64,000 nt of DNA from Nemertoderma westbladi (lineage: Eukaryota; Xenacoelomorpha; Nemertodermatida; Nemertodermatidae), in the NCBI GenBank assembly GCA_032718475.1, contig JAUCBJ010009161.1:1-64000 (forward strand), written 5' to 3'. Shown here one piece after another: positions 45,202 through 56,347 of this stretch; position 1 is the first letter of the stretch, and every line of letters begins with the position of its first letter. The notes below the pieces were generated by a model. The model ran no database searches. It worked only from the letters and a program-made list of their open reading frames with translations, and was not told the origin of the DNA. Made by a program: the position numbers and the translations under genes.

Positions 45202-48200
45202 TCAATACACTGCGGTGTTTATCATATAACAGGATTCGTTTTCATTGGAGAATTCGTCCGTGTAGAATCCTTCCATCTCAGAGCTGTGGTCAGTGTCGTT
45301 CACATCACTGAATTGGACATGTAGTTCGGACTCACTTACCTGACTCGTGCGGGTTCTTTCAAATTCTGTGTGCAGCAAGATATGATGTTTCGCGCCGCAC
45401 TTAGTGCACCTCGTGTCTGAGTAACAGGTCCGCCGTTGGTGTCCTTGTCTGAGACAATTATAACACAACCGCTTATCCCACATGACATCACGTCTATCCT
45501 TTAGGGATTTCTTCAAGAATTCATCACATCCACTTAAACGATGGGGCCCGTCGCACAATGCACATTTGGGTTTGATGTTACTTACTTTAACCTGTGTTGT
45601 GTTGTGCACACTTGTTCTTTCCTCGGGCTTTCTTCCATGAATTCTCTTAGGAGACATAGGAGGAGTTGTTGTTACCTGTTCTCTCCTGTCACTGGTTCGA
45701 GGTTTAAATTTACTTACGTCTTTACATGTTTTGTTGACATAATAAGATCTTTCGGTGTCTTTCCCGCTGTTCTCCTCGTGGGAGGTTTGGCTTTCGCCGT
45801 CGTCTGTATAACACACTGGTGTTACTTTTCTCCTAGAAACAGGTTTTTCACTCACCGTATTCTCCGGCGTCTTGTCTCGGGACTGCTTTAGGAGCTGCAA
45901 TCTTACCTCTCCATTTAAGAATGACATGAGATCAGCCATGGTAGGGTCTCTTTGTTGCTGGTCCATCATATAGATAACTCTTTTGTCCCAACGCGTACCT
46001 ACTCCACCCTTTGGCAAAGTAGATGCCACAGCTCCAACAACCATAGAACTCTGATATTCATGAGACTTACCTAGCCAATCTAACTGTCTACAGATCTCCT
46101 GGATCTCATCGGAAAATTCTATAATCCCGCTGCTAAGAAACTTTCGGGGCATTACTAATTTCGCATACAAATATCTAGCTATGTTAGTCCTATTACCATA
46201 CCTGATGTTTAGTGTATCCCAAACTTATCTTAATCCATCTGGATGTCCAATAAACTTTAACGCCATTAACTTGGGAGGTCCTTCCAAGCACTCGATGAGG
46301 AATCTAAGTTTCTCTCCGTGGGATAGTACGGAACTCTGTATGTTATCTTTATAATATTCATTAAAAGGTAACAATTTCATCTCATCTCCATTGAACTTGA
46401 TGATCTCTCCCACCTTTACCACTTGACGGGCTTCGGTTCTAGCCATTTGACGCGTAAAACTTTCTTGGGCTATTGTATTATTTAATATCGAGCTATCGGT
46501 ATATAAATTTCTCGGATTAGGATCAGGTCTATATGGAATATCATTATCAACAGGTTTATAATTACCCTTAATAGGGTTCACTATAGGAGTTTCTACTTCA
46601 CTAGCAGTATAGATGCGTGTAGGCTCCACACCTTGCGCATGAAATACTTCAGACTTAACAGGTTGACACATTGTTACTGGGGGTGGTGGTATACCCAATT
46701 GTATATTTACTAATTTATCGCGTTCTAACGCGATACTCTGCTGCACTTCTTGCCACTCTAACCTACTCTCTCTTACTGTTCCCTTTAACTGCTGAACAGT
46801 CCCTTCCAACTCCCGGACCTGCTGGGAGGAACATATACGCTGTTCCCTCAGCTGCCCGAGCAGGAGACCCATCTCCCGCCGTCCCTCATCCACCCACTCT
46901 ACCGCCGAAGCGGGAGCCGCCAACATAGTATCGGGTAGACGAGGGACGACGGGCGACAAATCGTTGATGTCTTGCTCGGTGTCCAGGACCGGGATTGATT
47001 CAGGGGCTATTCTACTGGGCACAGGTAGTTTAGTACTGTGCAAAGGGAATTTAGAGTTAGGTTCTGGAAGTACAGGGGTCTCTATCACAGAGGGGGTGGC
47101 TTCGAGGACAGGCCTAATTATTTCAGGCTCATCTACTATAGTAGGGAGTATTTCTACTCTAATAATTTGGTCTGTAGGCTCAGGATTACTTAAATCTACA
47201 CTAGCTAGTTGCCTTCTCACAGATGGAGGCAAATTAGGCAATTTCTGCCGGTGCAGCGCCCTTCTACGTCCGCTGGAACGAGATTTATTTCCTCTACCTT
47301 CAGGATCTGTTGTATCGCCTTCATCAGAGGATGTAAATCCCTGTCTCTTGGGAGTAGATCGACTTAGCAGCTGCATCTGAGTAGCTGTTCTCTGTTTATT
47401 TAAGTAATCTCGCTTCACTTGAAGATTTTCCAACTCTAGTTGGGCTGTCTCTTCAGATGCCTTCCGTTCTGCTTCTACCACTGCCTCTGCCGCTTTTCTT
47501 TCAGCTTCTACCGCTGCCGCTTTTCTTTCAGCTTCTGCCGCTGCCACTGCTGCTTTTCTTTCAGCTTCTGCCGCTTTTCTTTCAGCTTCTGCCGCTTTTC
47601 TTTCAGCTTCTGCTGCTTTTCTTTCAGCTTCTGCCGCTGCCGCTGCAGCTGCCGCATTTCTTTCAGCTTCTGCCGCTGCCGCTGCTGCTGCCTTTCTGTC
47701 TTCTATCTGTTTTTTCTTTAGTTGTTCTTCCTGTTCCATAGCGATGAGGATGCTTTCATCAAATTTAGCCTGCTCATCGGCTAATATTTCCGCATCTAAC
47801 GAGTCCAACACAAATTTGGCTCCCTCACTATTAGGGTGAAGTCCAACTAGCCGTCTCCTTAACTCTTTGTCACCTATAAATCGTTGATAGTCCGACAGAT
47901 AGATGTCAATAGCATCCTTCTTCTGAGGTTTCTCGGATATAGCTTCGCTTTCCACCTGAGAAAAGGTAGCGTCTGTTGACTCTCCGTGGGTCATGCGCTC
48001 GGTTAGCTGAGCTTTCCATTGTGTCGTTCCCTGGACTTTAAGACTCACCCGTTGGAACCAAGTCTTTACGGCCACTTGCAAGGACGTGTCTTGGCTTCTC
48101 TTCGAAGCTTCCTCAAAGGCTGAAAGGATTAGTCTGATCCGTAAAATTCGGTCTCGCACTTGATAAAGCAGCTCTCCCTGCTCTTGAGGTCCTTGTCATT

Positions 48201-48266
48201 GTTGGAATAGGTGTTCTTCTAATCGCTCTAAAGAACTGAAGAATCCCTGGACATATCCTGCTGCCA
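45202..48266 (-). pseudogene. Element B: gag, 3' four-fifths (copy 2)
   Basis: Duplicate of 35828-38892, with the same in-frame stops, Ala/Glu/Arg/Lys coiled-coil repeats (near 47430-47720) and zinc knuckles. This is the copy directly next to the complete P 5' LTR, and hence the true left side of P's insertion site. The gag frame breaks inside the codons following DPAVWKR, which are found across P at 63543. Confidence 0.9.
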
Positions 48267-48271
48267 ACCTC
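48267..48271. repeat. P target-site duplication, left (ACCTC)
   Basis: ACCTC precedes the LTR and is repeated at 63538-63542 after the 3' LTR. Five bases is the usual size for BEL/Pao integration. Removing P and one ACCTC restores the continuity of B's gag. Confidence 0.9.
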
Positions 48272-49507
48272 TGTAAAAGCTTCTGTGGGATATAACTGGC
48301 CCCTTTTGCTTCGCAATCCAGTTTCCCCCCAGGCGCTGGAATACTCTAAAAGGGTTCTCTAACTGTATATATATTCCCCTCGCCCGCAAGGTACCGTTAC
48401 AGGTGTTTTAACGGACATAAAAGTCATTCTTCTATATACATGTTTTGGCGGACATGGTAAGGCAAAAAACCTGCAATGCACCAAATACCTTACACAGCTT
48501 AGCCTTGATGATTCATATTACGACATCTAACAGCTGGTTGCTGACATGGGAACAGCCATTGGACGCATGGTTCTTTGTTTGGCTTGAGCCAATCAGAGCG
48601 ATTTTTTCTGTCGACGTGTAGATATTTGGTCGATCATACTAGGAGTGTTCTGTCTTACTGTTTTTTCTTGATACTTTGTTGTTGCTATCTAGGCCAGGAA
48701 CACCGGCTCTAGAGTCAATTCATTTTCATACTTTAGAAGAAACATTAGTAGGCTTAAGATTATAGAGCGTATAACTGTTATCTTGTCACATCTTGTCATA
48801 TCATATCTTAACCTACCGTCTTAATGTTGTTTACTGTTGTGTTTTGGTTGAATATTATTTGGAGAACATATATAAAGAACCCAAATTTCCCAATTTTCTT
48901 GATACACTACAGGTTAGAGAGACGGGATATATATAGCGATTGCGACTTATATTATTGTGGTTTGTAGTGAATTTAATGCTATTTGATAAGCCCTACATGA
49001 GTCAATTGCTGCTCTCTTTATATATGATAAAATTCATTGACGGTCGGCAAATTAGTGAGAAGTATTGTGTGTTACCGGTAGTGTGCCTGATTGTGACTGA
49101 TAACTAAGCATTTCCTAAAGAATGCGCCTCATACGTGAATCATAAGCCTTACCGACTTACCGTTGTGATTAGTATAAGTCATATCTCTGTTTACCTAGAT
49201 AGAGCGCCACGTCCTAAAGGAACTGTTAATATTTACCGAAAGTAAATAATATTAGTCAGAAATTAATTATTAACGATCAATCGAATAATACAATACAGTA
49301 AGCTTACACTACAATAATAATCTAAGCCCTCAGAATCCAGTCTCCCGGGTATATCCAGCGGGTGAATGGACGCGCACTAGGCTGGCTTCTGCTAATGTTG
49401 TGTTTATTGGTATTAAATATTTGTCATCTTCTAAAGTCTATTTATAAACCAAAAGACATATAAATTTTGGCAGGTTAAACTGCTAAAGGTCTTCAAAAGC
49501 GCATACA
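48272..49507 (+). mobile_element. Element P, 5' LTR (1236 bp)
   Basis: Bounded by TGTAAAAGC and GCGCATACA (TG...CA). The 3' LTR at 62302-63537 has exactly the same length; I found about seven substitutions by eye, roughly 0.6 percent, so the insertion is young. It contains a CCAAT-like box and a TATA-like box (listed separately). It is the promoter and replication repeat of P; the R/U5 limits were not resolved. Confidence 0.93.
48588..48877 (+). promoter_or_regulatory. Predicted LTR promoter elements (CCAAT-like and TATA-like boxes)
   Basis: GCCAATCAG at 48588-48596 and TATATAAAG at 48869-48877 lie in the sense direction in the LTR; the 280-bp spacing is longer than typical for a core promoter pair. 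The same words occur in the other LTR copies, and GCCAATCAGAGCG is also in B's diverged LTR. Confidence 0.45.
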
Positions 49508-49545
49508 ATAACAGTTATTGACTTTATTGCAGTAAGCAATAAAGT
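49507..49545 (+). promoter_or_regulatory. Two perfect hairpins at the LTR/leader junction
   Basis: AATAAC-A-GTTATT spans 49507-49519, starting on the last LTR base. ACTTTATTG (49521-49529) and CAATAAAGT (49537-49545) pair around a 7-nt loop. A tRNA primer-binding site, normally starting TGG within a few bases of the LTR, is not seen here. Confidence 0.6.
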
Positions 49546-49572
49546 TGAAAGTACCGGTCGACCGGTAAACCT

Positions 49573-49700
49573 GAACCGGTACTTCTGTAGGTCAGTAGGC
49601 CCAACTGCCAGAACCGGTACTGCCGTAGGTCCATAGGTCCAACTGCCAGAACCGGTACTTCTGTAGGTCTGTAGGCCCAACTGTCCTAACCGGTACTTCC
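49573..49700. repeat. 38-bp tandem repeat, about 3.3 copies
   Basis: GAACCGGTACT starts units at 49573, 49611 and 49649, with a partial unit at 49687. Each contains GTAGGTCNRTAGGYCCAACTG. The AACCGGT core matches the consensus known for Grainyhead/CP2 factors. Confidence 0.85.
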
Positions 49701-49872
49701 AGTACAAGTACATTAGTATTATTCGATTTTGATTATTGTATACCGGTAGGTCTTAGTATTTAATCAGGGACTGCAGCCCTGGTTCTTTATTGAGATTTTA
49801 CTTATTTCTGTCGGTTTTATTTACATGTAAGTTAATATTGAGCTGAAGACGTGTAAGTCTGCTCAGATTGTT

Positions 49873-50448
49873 CAGATAATTGTAGGCCGGACTGTTGTTA
49901 GATTGTTGTTGAGATTGGAGAGATTACGGCATGTGTAGAGTTTGTCCGATAGAGTGCCAGTTAGTAAGTTGGGGCAGCCATAGCTGTAAGGTCAATCCCC
50001 TCTTAAAGAATAAGTCGTACTACCGTGTTAGAACGCATATTAACTAACCATTTTGGAATCTGCACATACTGTAGTTTATTTAGGCTTGACAGTATTCTGC
50101 CAGCGTTTTGGCCTGTGTTTGTTTGTGTGGTCTGTTCAGGTACCGTAATAGTTATTACTCAGATATTTTGTAGGCTGGATTGTTGTCTAGCTATTATTAG
50201 GTCTGAAGAGATTGCTGCGTGTGTAGAGTTTGTCCGATAGAGTGCCAGTTAGTAAGTTGGGGCAGCCATAGCTGTAAGGTCAATCCCCTCTTAAAGAATA
50301 AGTCGTACTACCGTGTTAGAACGCATACTAACTAACCATTTTGGAATCTACACATACTGTAGTTTATTTAGGCTTGGTGGTAGTCTGCCAGCGTTTGGTT
50401 TGTATTTTGTTTGAATATTCTGTACGGGTAGCGTAATATTTATTATTC
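49873..50448. repeat. 288-bp direct tandem duplication
   Basis: 49873-50160 and 50161-50448 align end to end; the best-kept core is GTGTAGAGTTTGTCCGATAG (49933 and 50221) through ATACTGTAGTTTATTTAGGC. Divergence is higher at both ends of the unit. Confidence 0.85.
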
Positions 50449-51388
50449 AGAGTTTATGCGATTATTCGCAACATTCATGTCCCCAAGTTTATTCCTACAG
50501 TAATTGTGTTTGTTACACATACCGTTATAGTTAAATTAACCCTGGTACTACACGGGCTGCTTGGCGTAGGAAAAGACTGGTGACTTTGTGCTTCGGTCAC
50601 TCCAGCAGATGCCGTGGTTCTTTTAACTGTTCAAGTATATTTAACTACTGAATATTTGTTGTACCAGTACTTGTACCTAATTTAGGGTTTAGTGTACAGT
50701 GCTTTCCGAAGTAATTAGTGTGTAGGCAGTATATTTGTGTTGTAAAGTGGTTAATAGGCACGTTGGATCTGGTAGTCCGCGGTAATTAACTTCTAGGTAG
50801 GAACACTCCGTGATACATAACGTAGTACCTATAGCGATACGGTTATAGGTCGTCAGGCGGTGGTATTTTCCTATCTGGACAGTGCAATATATTTACTACT
50901 ACTTATTATTTTCAAATACCGTAGTATCCTGTCTGTTGTAATAACCAGAAGTTCTAACCCTTTGTTAGACTGGTTTGTAGACTTCCTGTAAAATTACCCT
51001 AAAAATTCGTACGTAATATTTTCGTTGTGTTTAATTAGAGATTTAATCTCACCCGTATCGTAAGTAATTTGTAGTATTAAGTAACTTAGGTAAATTAGAA
51101 TAATCTGTTTTAGTGTCCCATAAGTAGCACTCCACTGAGGGCGCACAGCTTCTGTGTAGTGACTCTCCCCAGAAATAATAACATTTATTTCAAATATTGA
51201 CAAAACCCCCTTTTAAACGGGTATATATCTATTATAAATCAACTCGAACGATTTATAAATAGTAGGCCTGCCATACAACAACTAGGTCTCAATATCAGTT
51301 GGACTACTGCTTAAATAACGGTAATAAAGTAAGTTAAAGTAATCAAGTAACCCTAAAATATTCAGAAATTCAATTATTCTAAAATAAT

Positions 51389-51670
51389 TGACATACCGGT
51401 ATTTACCATAGGCTTATTATATTTATTTCTATAAATTTGAGCTAAAATCATACCGGTATTCTGTAATTAATTCTAGTTCATAATTATACTTATATATACT
51501 ATAAGTGTAAGCTGTATACCGGTATTCACGATAGGCCTATTATATATTTATATATATTTGTGCTAAATTTATATACCGGTACTCTGTGACAAACTAGTTT
51601 ACAATACTTATATATATTATAAGTGCATACCGGTATTCTAATATACTGCAATAAATTACTGGTACTAGGC
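51389..51670. repeat. Tandem repeat of about 112-123 bp with ACCGGTA cores
   Basis: ATACCGGTA marks unit starts at 51393, 51516 and 51628, and each unit has a second ATACCGGTA near its middle. Units share TATAGGCYTATTATAT and TTATATATAYTATAAGTG stretches. It ends about 75 bp before the gag ATG. Confidence 0.75.
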
Positions 51671-51744
51671 CAACGGTCATACTGAATTACTAGACTTGCT
51701 TTAACTGTAACTATAGCAGTAAGCATTCAACTGTATAGCTAAAC

Positions 51745-54700
51745 ATGTCTGACACTCAGCAAAACCTGTCAGACAGTCTAATCGATACAACCATCTGTGA
51801 CACAGATAGGAGTGTGGAGCGATTAAGAAAGGAGTTCAGCTCACCTCCTACTGAAAGAAAAGTCATCCCTCCAGTAGTGGTATCGGACCCTAAGCTAATC
51901 CAACACCGTAGGTCTATCATCGGCACTCGGGCCCAAGTCAAACGGAACCAGGAAGCAGCTGTCCCACAGCAGCAACAGCCTAGTCAAGAAACTTATTCCC
52001 AGCGATCCGATAGCTCCAGTAGTTCGGATACTGTCGAGCTGACCCCCGAACGCGGATTGCGGATGGCGGCTAAAGCCTACTCGGACCCCCTTCTCACCCT
52101 TCCTGCCGCAGTGCTAACTACTATATTGATTGCGGTGGAGGAATATCAAGCCGATTGGGCGAGAAGTAAACGAGCGACCCAAGATAATTATGCGGGATAC
52201 GCCAGGGAAGAATTGATGTCGATTGTCGAGTCACAATGGAACTTTCCCAGACCCGGACTCCCGTTAGATTTGTCCGAAGCTACTTGGGAAGATATACACA
52301 GGATGGGAGTGACTAAAGATACAATGGATCCAGCTGTTTGGAAGAGGTCGGCAGCAGGATATGTGCAGGGATTCTTCGGCTCCTTGGAGCGATTAGAAGA
52401 ACAACTGTTTCGACAACCCCAAGGACCTCAAGAGCAGGAAGAACTGCTATATCAAGTACGCGAAAGAACCCTACGCATTCGACTAATCCTATCAGCCTTT
52501 GAGGAAACTTCCAAAAGAAGACAGGACACGTCGCTGCAAGTTGCTGTCGAAACTTGGTTCCAGCGGGTAGGTCGCAAAGTACAAGAAACGGACCAGTGGA
52601 AATCCCAGCTGTCTGAGAGACTAACCTATGAAGAACCAACCGATGCCACCCTTCCTCAAGTGGAAGGCGAAGAGACCGCAGAGAGACCACGAACGAGAGA
52701 CGCCATAGACATTTATCTGTCCGACTATCAGCGATTCCTAGGAGACGAAGAGTTGAGGAGACGGCTGTCTGGACTTTCCCCTAATAGTGAAGGAACCCAA
52801 CGTGTGTTAGACTCAATCGATGCTGAAATGTTAGCTGCTAACCAAGCAGAATTTGATGAAAAACTCCGCCTCCCTAGAGTCCAAGAAGAACAAGTAAAGA
52901 AAAGACGGATAGAGGAACAAAAGGCGGCGGCTATGGCAGAAGCAGAAGTAGAAAGAAAGGCAGCGGCGGCAGAAGCAGAAGCAGAAAGAAAGGCAGCGGC
53001 GGCAGAAGCAGAAGCAGAAAGAAAAGCAGCAAAGGCAGTGGCAGAAGCAGAACGGAGAGCCTCTGAGCAGACTACCCAACTGGAGTTGGAAAATCTGCAA
53101 GAGACGCAAGACAACATAAATAAACAGTTAACTGCTATTCAAATGCAGATGATGAGACGATCTACTCCCAAACGCCAGGGATACACATCATCGGAGGAAA
53201 GCGAAACCACCGATCCTGAAGGCGGAGGAAATAGATCTCGTCTAAGCAGGCGTAGAAAAACATCTCACCGTCACAAATTGCCTGATTTGCCCCCAGCTGT
53301 TAGAAGACAGCTAGCTAGCACAGACTTAGGTAGTACGGAACTCGCATACCAAACTATTCAGGTCAAAAGACTCCCTACAATAGTTGATGAGCCTGAAATA
53401 ATTAGGCCTGTCGTTCCCAAAGTCACTTCTGTGTTAGAGACCCCTGTACTTCCAGAGCTTAACTCTAAATTCCCTTTACACAGTACTACACTGCCTGTAC
53501 CCGGTAGAACAGTCCAAGAGAATATCCCTGTCCTGATAGCAGAGAGAGAAATCAAAGATTTGTCTCCTGTCGTCCCACGTCAGCCCGCTACAATGTTGGC
53601 GACTCCCGTTTCGGCGGTCGAGTGGGTAGAAGAGGGACAGCGGGGGATGAATCTCCTGCTCGGACAGATGCAGGAGACTGTCCACCAACTTAAGGGAACC
53701 GTAAGGGAAGGTAGGGCAGAATTGCAAGAAGTGCAGCAAAGTATCGCGCTAGAATGCGACAAATTAGTCAATATCCAAAAGGGGATACCAATACCCCCTG
53801 TAAAATTGTGTCAACCTGTTAGGTCTGAAGTATTACATGCGCAAGGTGTGGAGCCTACACGCATCTATACTGCTAGTGAAGTAGAAACTCCTATAGCAAA
53901 CCCTATTAAGGGTGATTATAGACCTGTTATTAACGATATCCCCTATAGACCTGACAATGACCCGAGAAATTTATATACTGATAATTCGATATTAAATAAC
54001 ACGATGGCCCAAGAAAGCTTTACGCGTCAGATGGCTAGAACAGAAGCCCGCCAAGCGGTCAAAGTGGGAGAGATCGTCAAATTCAATGGAGATGAGATGA
54101 AATGGTTACCTTTCAACGAATATTACAAAGATAGCATACAAAACTCTGTACTATCTAACGGAGAGAAACTTAGGTTCCTCATCAAGTGCTTGGAAGGACC
54201 TCCCAGGTTAATGGCGTTAAAGTTTGTTGGACATCCAGAAGGATTAAGACAGGTATGGGATACATTAAACATCAGGTATGGTAACAAGGATAACATAGCT
54301 AAGTATTTGTATGCAAAATTAGTAGCCCCCCGACACTTCCTTAGTAGCGGGATTATAGAGTTTTCCGATGAAATTCAGGAGATCTGTAGACAATTGGACT
54401 GGTTAGGTAAGTCTCATGAATATCAGAGTTCAATGGTTATTGGAGCCGTAGTCTCTACTTTACCAAAGGGTGGAGTATGTACACGCTGGGACAAGAAAGT
54501 GTTGTACATAAATGAACAACAACGACGAAGTCCTACCATGGCTGATCTCATGTCCTTCTTAGATGGTGAAGTAAAACTACAACTCATCAAGCAGTCCAGA
54601 GAGAAAACATCGGAAAATAAGGTAAGTGAGAAACCCGCTTCTAGGAGAAGAGTAACACCGGTGTGTTACACTGACGACGGCGAAAGCCAAGCTTCTCAAG

Positions 54701-55953
54701 AAGAGGACAGCGGGAAAGACACTGAGAGATCTTACTACGTTGAAAAAACCTCAAAAGATGTAAGTAAATACAAGGCTCGAAACAACGATATGAGAGAACA
54801 GGTTGCCAAGACCCCTCCTCAGTCTCCTAAGAGAATTCACGGAAGAAAGCCCGAAGAAAGAACGAGAGTGCATAACGTTACCCAAGGTAAGGTGAGTAAC
54901 ATCAAACCAAAATGTGCGCTGTGCGATGGGCCCCACCGTTTGAGTGCGTGTGCTGAATTTCTAAAGAAATCCCTTGTAGACAGACGTACAGTCCTGTGGA
55001 ATAAGCGGTTATGCTATAATTGCCTCAGATCAGGACACCAACGGCGAACCTGTTACTCCGACGTAAAGTGTGCAAAGTGTGGCGCGAAACATCACATCTT
55101 GTTACACAGTGAGTTCGAATGAAACAACCCGAGTCAGGTAAGTGAGCCCGAACTACATGTCCAATTCAGTGATGTAAATGACACTGATCAAGAATCTGAG
55201 ATGGAAGGATTCTATACTAACGAATTCTCCGACGCCAACGAATCCTGTTACTTAATAAATACCGCAGTGTATCGAGCACTTACGCATGAAAAGGACACCG
55301 ACAATGAGTTCCCCCCAACTACCTTTGACAGACAACCATCTTGGAAAGCTCCAACTTCCAACGTAGAAATCAGAGAATTTCCTGTAGTGCAGGTAAGAGT
55401 TCACGGTCCTAACAAAAGTTACATAGTGAACGCCCTCCTTGACTCCGGCAGCATAGGAACATTCATCGATCAAGAACTAGCCGAAGATATCTTTGCTGGA
55501 CAACCCAAATTCCGGACTAAATTGAACATGTCAGGAATTATGCAGGTTTGGAAATCTACCCTAACGGCAGATTACTATGTAGGTGTGTTGTCCACCCCCC
55601 AGGATAAATTAGGAGCACAAGGTATAAGGTCGGTAAAAATGGTGGCTATAAAGAACTTCGCTACTACTCAAGCAGACCTTTATAATTGGGACGAGGATGA
55701 GAGCATTCAACATCTTAAGATACCTCGATTCCAGACAGATTATCCTGGAGTGCAAATACTCATCGGCCAAAACGCGCATGAGGCGCTCGAGACATTGGAG
55801 AAACGGCCTGCTCAACCACAGCCACTACAAACCTATGCGGTAAGAACTAGAGTAGGTTGGTACTTCACTGGCCCTTCCCGTAGAACTCTCAAAGAGAGAT
55901 TACCTCAACAACAGGTATACCAAGTAAAGGAATGGGAAAATGGAGAGCAGTGA
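51745..55953 (+). CDS. Element P gag-protease, with one in-frame TGA
   Basis: Gag (51745-55122, 1125 residues) and protease (to 55953) share a frame, separated by TGA at 55120-55122. The ATG has A at -3. Gag has a Ser/Gln-rich N-terminus, helical region, AEAEAERKAA coiled-coil repeats (about residues 390-440), a capsid-like region from about residue 773 (KFNGDEMKWLPFNEYYKDS, LRFLIKCLEG, VWDTLNIRYGNK) and zinc knuckles at Cys1057, Cys1090 and Cys1109 (CALCDGPH, CYNCLRSGH, CAKCGAKHH). The protease active site is LLDSGSIGTFID, with catalytic Asp at codon 1233 of the frame. Gag builds the particle and binds RNA; the protease would mature it. B has AGA where P has TGA, so the stop is either recent damage or a leaky stop limiting protease. 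No other stop interrupts the frame. Confidence 0.9.
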
Positions 55954-56347
55954 GGTGGACGAACTAGCTGAGGGAACACCATACTCCTCAGATAATGACG
56001 ATATTAACTCCAATGTAGATCAATGGAGACATTGCCTTGGGACGATTAATCCAGCCGACATCGCTTCCAGAGGAGCAACTCCTCAAGAACTGATAGATAC
56101 TCCAGGCTGGTTAGGTGGATCCGACTCCTTAAGTAAAGAAGAAGAAGAATGGCCTCCTCATCTTACCACGGCGGAGCGTAGACAGGCCAAGGGAGCGGAG
56201 AAAGTAACACAACAACTCAATCGCCCAACTAGTCGTTTATGTTTACTGGAACGAGACCGAAAACTGTCCGGAAACTACGGAAGGCAAGATACTCTTCCTA
56301 CGACCACTTCCCTAATCCGACAAATATCTAGGGACTCCATAACGTAA
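55940..56347 (+). pseudogene. Element P: collapsed pol (RT start, RNase H end, integrase end)
   Basis: A 135-codon frame overlaps the protease end by 14 nt and joins three distant pieces of a B-like pol: the RT N-terminus (EGTPYSSDNDDIN), the RNase H C-terminal part (NVDQWRHC ... NPADIASRG ... EEWPPHL) and the last residues of integrase (QQLNRPTSRLCLLERDR ... QDTLPTTTS). About 1.8 and 1.7 kb are missing at the two joins, removing every catalytic motif of RT and integrase and most of RNase H. The frame stays open across both deletions. P therefore cannot reverse transcribe or integrate by itself. Confidence 0.88.

Larger units (their letters stand above)
40115..49488. repeat. 9134-bp tandem duplication, second unit, with a 240-bp insertion
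   Basis: Coordinates are offset by 9134 from the first unit up to 40371 and by 9374 afterwards, the difference being the 240-bp insertion. All stops and frameshifts in B gag-pol are shared, so B was already dead when the duplication happened. Confidence 0.9.
49546..51744 (+). other. Element P leader (2.2 kb, non-coding) rich in ACCGGTA motifs
   Basis: No supported ORF between the LTR and the gag ATG. It consists of three tandem arrays (38-bp, 288-bp and about 112-123-bp periods) and AT-rich filler. AACCGGTA/TACCGGTA words are unusually frequent. The length and repeat content suggest packaging, regulatory or expanded leader function, which is inference. Confidence 0.65.

Noticed and set aside
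30981-49488. Tandem B elements sharing an LTR (LTR-internal-LTR-internal-LTR)
   Set aside because: The LTRs at 38898 and 48272 are in plus orientation and belong to P, opposite to B's internal region, and the duplication join is inside one LTR.
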